Below are positions 61,718 through 64,000 of a stretch of DNA of 64,000 nucleotides, piece after piece. Position 1 is the stretch's first letter; each line of letters starts with the position of its first letter. The notes beneath the pieces were generated by a model. The model made no database searches. It worked only from the letters and a program-made list of their open reading frames with translations, and was not told where the DNA came from. A program made the translations under genes and the position numbers. The stretch spans positions 5,767,775 to 5,831,774 of the forward strand of contig JALIRH010000008.1 of assembly GCA_023055505.1 (NCBI GenBank). Direction: 5' to 3'. This DNA comes from Callipepla californica brunnescens (lineage: Eukaryota; Chordata; Aves; Galliformes; Odontophoridae).

Positions 61718-63085
61718 TCAGTCTGATTCCAAAATATCGGTGGAAGTCAAAAACTACAGTATTACTTAAAAAATAAATAAATAAAATAACAAATTAATTC
61801 GATTCATAAAAATCTAGGTACAAAAAAAAAAAAAAGAAAACCTGGAAAAAATGCCAAGTCATACTTTAGGGCTAACATCATTCCTTATTACAACTAGGAG
61901 GCAGCTGGTATGTCGTGTAGCACCTATTTTCAACATTTCTAAAGGTTAATGCGTGTGCTGGTTTCAGAGATACTGCATTAGACTCATGGAAAATAAGGTG
62001 TGATAAGTGCAAGGTATGTTTCTTGCAGCCAAAGCTGCTACTACTGCACTATGGCATGAGTTTACTGAAAGAGCCAAACACAATGCTGTCCACGGTTCAG
62101 TACTGTTAGCAGTGAGCGAGCCGATACTGGAAATGAGCCTGCTCCTACCAACAGCAGTCATGGAAAGAAATCCCTGTTCTACTGTGCCAACCACAAATGA
62201 GTCAACAAATCCAGTTTCAGTATACATTTCAGTATACATTTCAGTATACTTTCCTTGCTCCAATCTAAGAAGAAAGAAAGCCTTCACAGTACTGGCTTCA
62301 TCAGTCCAGTAGGGACATGCCTACATCACCTGCTGTTCTAAAGGACGACAGCTTGTCAAACTGGACTCCAAATTTAGGTGTTATGAAATTACAGCTTTGC
62401 TAAGTCTAAAAGTTGAGTTCTACACATGATCACTGAGGTTATCGATCTTGTGAACCGTGATCTTGAAAACCACACCTCTAGGTAGATAAATCCAGCTCCC
62501 TCCTCTACAACGCCTGCAGAATGATAAAGAAAGAAAGAAGGAAAACAATGAAGAGAAACTGACTGTGTATCCACAGTCTTAGCCACAATCTTAAGGTAAG
62601 ATGCTTTGTATCTTCAACACTTTCTACGAAGGGACCATATTAAAGATCAAATGGTAGGTGAAATAATTCCTATTGCAACCCACTAATTAGCATTTAACCA
62701 TCACAAAGGAGACAACTTGGTTACAGCTCCTAGGTACATGTTTTTTTTTCTTTGAATTACAGAAAAAAGATTCAAAAACTTTGCTATAAATAGTTTCTAT
62801 TACTCTTGGTCTATCAGTCATAGGAAGACTTCCAGACCATGACCAGAAAAGCTGTGCTCCTCTTGCACAGGCAAGGACATAAAAGCTGGAAGCACCTACT
62901 GCCCAAGTTTCCTCATGTGATGAAAGCTGAAGTGCTTGTAAATTAAAAACACAGGAACAAGAGAGCTCTTAAAGCAAATGTGGAAGTAGTACAGCATTTA
63001 ACAAGCAGTCATCCTCTCTGTTAGATATGTCACTGCGTGGACTTCTTGGTAGGTATGGTAACTTGCCACACCCGGGCTTCTACTC
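61718..63085 (+). other. Shortened intergenic spacer of unit 5
   Basis: As in unit 3, with the 2,251-bp deletion. No gene recognised. Confidence 0.65.
62215..62249 (+). repeat. Deletion scar with three copies of a 12-bp unit (unit 5)
   Basis: Same triplicated TTTCAGTATACA scar as in unit 3, at an offset of exactly 10,456 bp. Confidence 0.93.
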
Positions 63086-64000
63086 ATCAAGTTTAAACAG
63101 TTCTTAATCTGAGTTTAACTTTATATTCTTATTTGTATTTCAGTAGTGAGAACCATTTCTAAGTCTGAAAGTTTGTCTACTCCTTTCTACTCATTTGCAA
63201 TACAAGCTGGTCTCATAAAAGAGGTTATTTCTTCCTATAGATTGAACAACATACAGGTGCAATAAGGAAAGCCTCAACAAAGAAGTGTTTTAAGTAAGTA
63301 AATTACAAAAAGAGGAAGCAAATAACAAATAATGTAAGAGTAACATAAGAAAATAGCATCTCCAGACCTCTGCTTTCCAGTTGAGATTAAGCAAGAAGCT
63401 GGAGGTCATGGCTTTCACACGCAGAAAGAACTTTTTGAGATACAGCAACTGAAACAGGAGGTGGGAACTAGACGGTCCTTAAGGCCCCTTCCAACCCAAG
63501 CCATTCTCTGGTTTTATGAAACTACTCAGCTCTGCTCTCAACTCATGGTCACAGTCACCCCTAAGAGGGAAACTAAGCAAGGTTAGGATAAGGGACAGTA
63601 AGCACTGTCTCTTTACCTCTTGGCAAGGAATACCAGGGGGAGGATTTATTAGTTTATGTTATATGCCAGTGCTATTGCAGCTAGTGTATGCATCAGTGGC
63701 AATCCAAAATCTGTTGCAATGGTTGCTTCAATAAAGCATTTCTTTTCAATGTTTGGGAAACTGCCCCTGTGAAAGTCCTTGGGTGGACTCTGACAGGGAA
63801 ACAGCAAAGCTATTAATGTGACAACTGCCGGCATGCAAATCTGCATCTACCCGTGTGCTCTGTGATGTCACGGAGAGTCACGGTCAGCCCGTGACCTCAC
63901 AATAGGGCGAGTGCCTATGAACGCAGCGAGCACCCAGCCCACCTTCAGTCTGCTGGCGACTGTCGAGGAGTCAGTGTCTTCCTGCTGGAGCACGAGACCT
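63086..64000 (+). repeat. Array unit 6, cut by the window edge (predicted to carry B3)
   Basis: Same unit start, upstream CR1 tail (63,461-63,519) and 72-codon frame (63,516-63,734). The leader reads AATAGGGCGAG, the type B state (type A has AATAGAGCGAG). By the 10,456-bp period its RING start would fall at about 64,233, outside the window. Confidence 0.9.
63833..64000 (+). promoter_or_regulatory. Promoter and partial leader of the next RING gene (type B by signature)
   Basis: Octamer at 63,833-63,840, CRE-like TGATGTCA at 63,863-63,870 and upstream-ORF ATG at 63,917. The coding region is not in the window. Confidence 0.55.

Larger units (their letters stand above)
59528..63085 (+). repeat. 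Array unit 5 (3,558 bp, carries A2'; same deletion as unit 3)
   Basis: Exact length match to unit 3 at an offset of 10,456 bp, with the same scar. The 72-codon frame is at 59,958-60,176. A few substitutions distinguish it from unit 3, for example GCACTGG for GCGCTGG at about 61,264-61,270. Confidence 0.95.
44186..64000 (+). repeat. 10,456-bp higher-order tandem duplication (right copy cut by window)
   Basis: Features repeat at exactly 10,456 bp: the A1 start 44,457 and 54,913, the A2 start 50,236 and 60,692, the B2 unit start 52,630 and 63,086, and the deletion scar 51,759 and 62,215. The left copy is 44,186-54,641. The right copy starts at about 54,642, where B2 downstream sequence joins A1 leader sequence at TTCCCGCTGGAGCACGAG. 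Scattered single-base differences separate the copies, so they are not exact duplicates. Confidence 0.93.

Noticed and set aside
37571..64000. CRISPR-like or satellite array
   Set aside because: Units are kilobases long and carry genes and CR1 pieces. This is segmental gene duplication.

Overview
The window looks like bird nuclear DNA, most likely from a galliform or similar species. The main reason is the presence of CR1 LINE fragments on both strands: one endonuclease-region piece and several 3' ends with the typical ATTCTRTG octamer tail. Base composition fits too: long AT-rich non-coding DNA is broken by short GC-rich islands. There are no bacterial-style operons and no tRNA or rRNA genes. 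Species and chromosome cannot be fixed from sequence alone.

Region 1 (about 1-37,570) is single-copy, AT-rich DNA that is intergenic or intronic. It holds three old CR1 pieces, small tandem repeats, poly(A) and polypurine tracts, and one CpG-island promoter at about 34.5-34.96 kb. That island carries a good splice donor on the minus strand, so a minus-strand gene probably starts there and runs leftward. No protein of that gene could be identified. Two weak exon-like segments (15.6 kb plus strand, 25.3-25.5 kb minus strand) are listed at low confidence.

Region 2 (37,571 to the right edge) is a tandem array of intronless RING-finger genes, all on the plus strand. Six complete coding regions are present, and a seventh leader is cut by the window edge. 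Two protein types alternate. Type A (175 aa) has a C3HC4 RING followed by a Ser/Arg-rich tail. Type B (138 aa) has a RING followed by an Arg-rich tail. The order is B1, A1, A2, B2, A1', A2', then the leader of a predicted B3. Intact repeat units are 5,722-5,779 bp. A2 and A2' sit in 3,558-bp units that share one internal deletion. The set A1-A2-B2 is repeated at exactly 10,456 bp, a higher-order tandem duplication with its junction at about 54,642.

The most interesting points follow. (i) Both gene types appear to be independently shortened versions of one longer frame: type B by an in-frame TAG, type A by a one-base shift. A Ser-rich frame stays open downstream in every copy. (ii) At the duplication junction B2 has lost its poly(A) signal and A1' has lost its promoter, so the two RING frames may share one transcript. 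(iii) Types A and B differ strongly inside the coding region but are nearly identical in the kilobases around it. (iv) Each complete leader carries a perfect octamer (ATGCAAAT), CRE-like sites and a conserved upstream ORF, which suggests germ-line or other regulated expression. The RING resembles the Topors/PHRF1-like class, so these are probably small E3 ubiquitin ligases; this is inference from sequence only.
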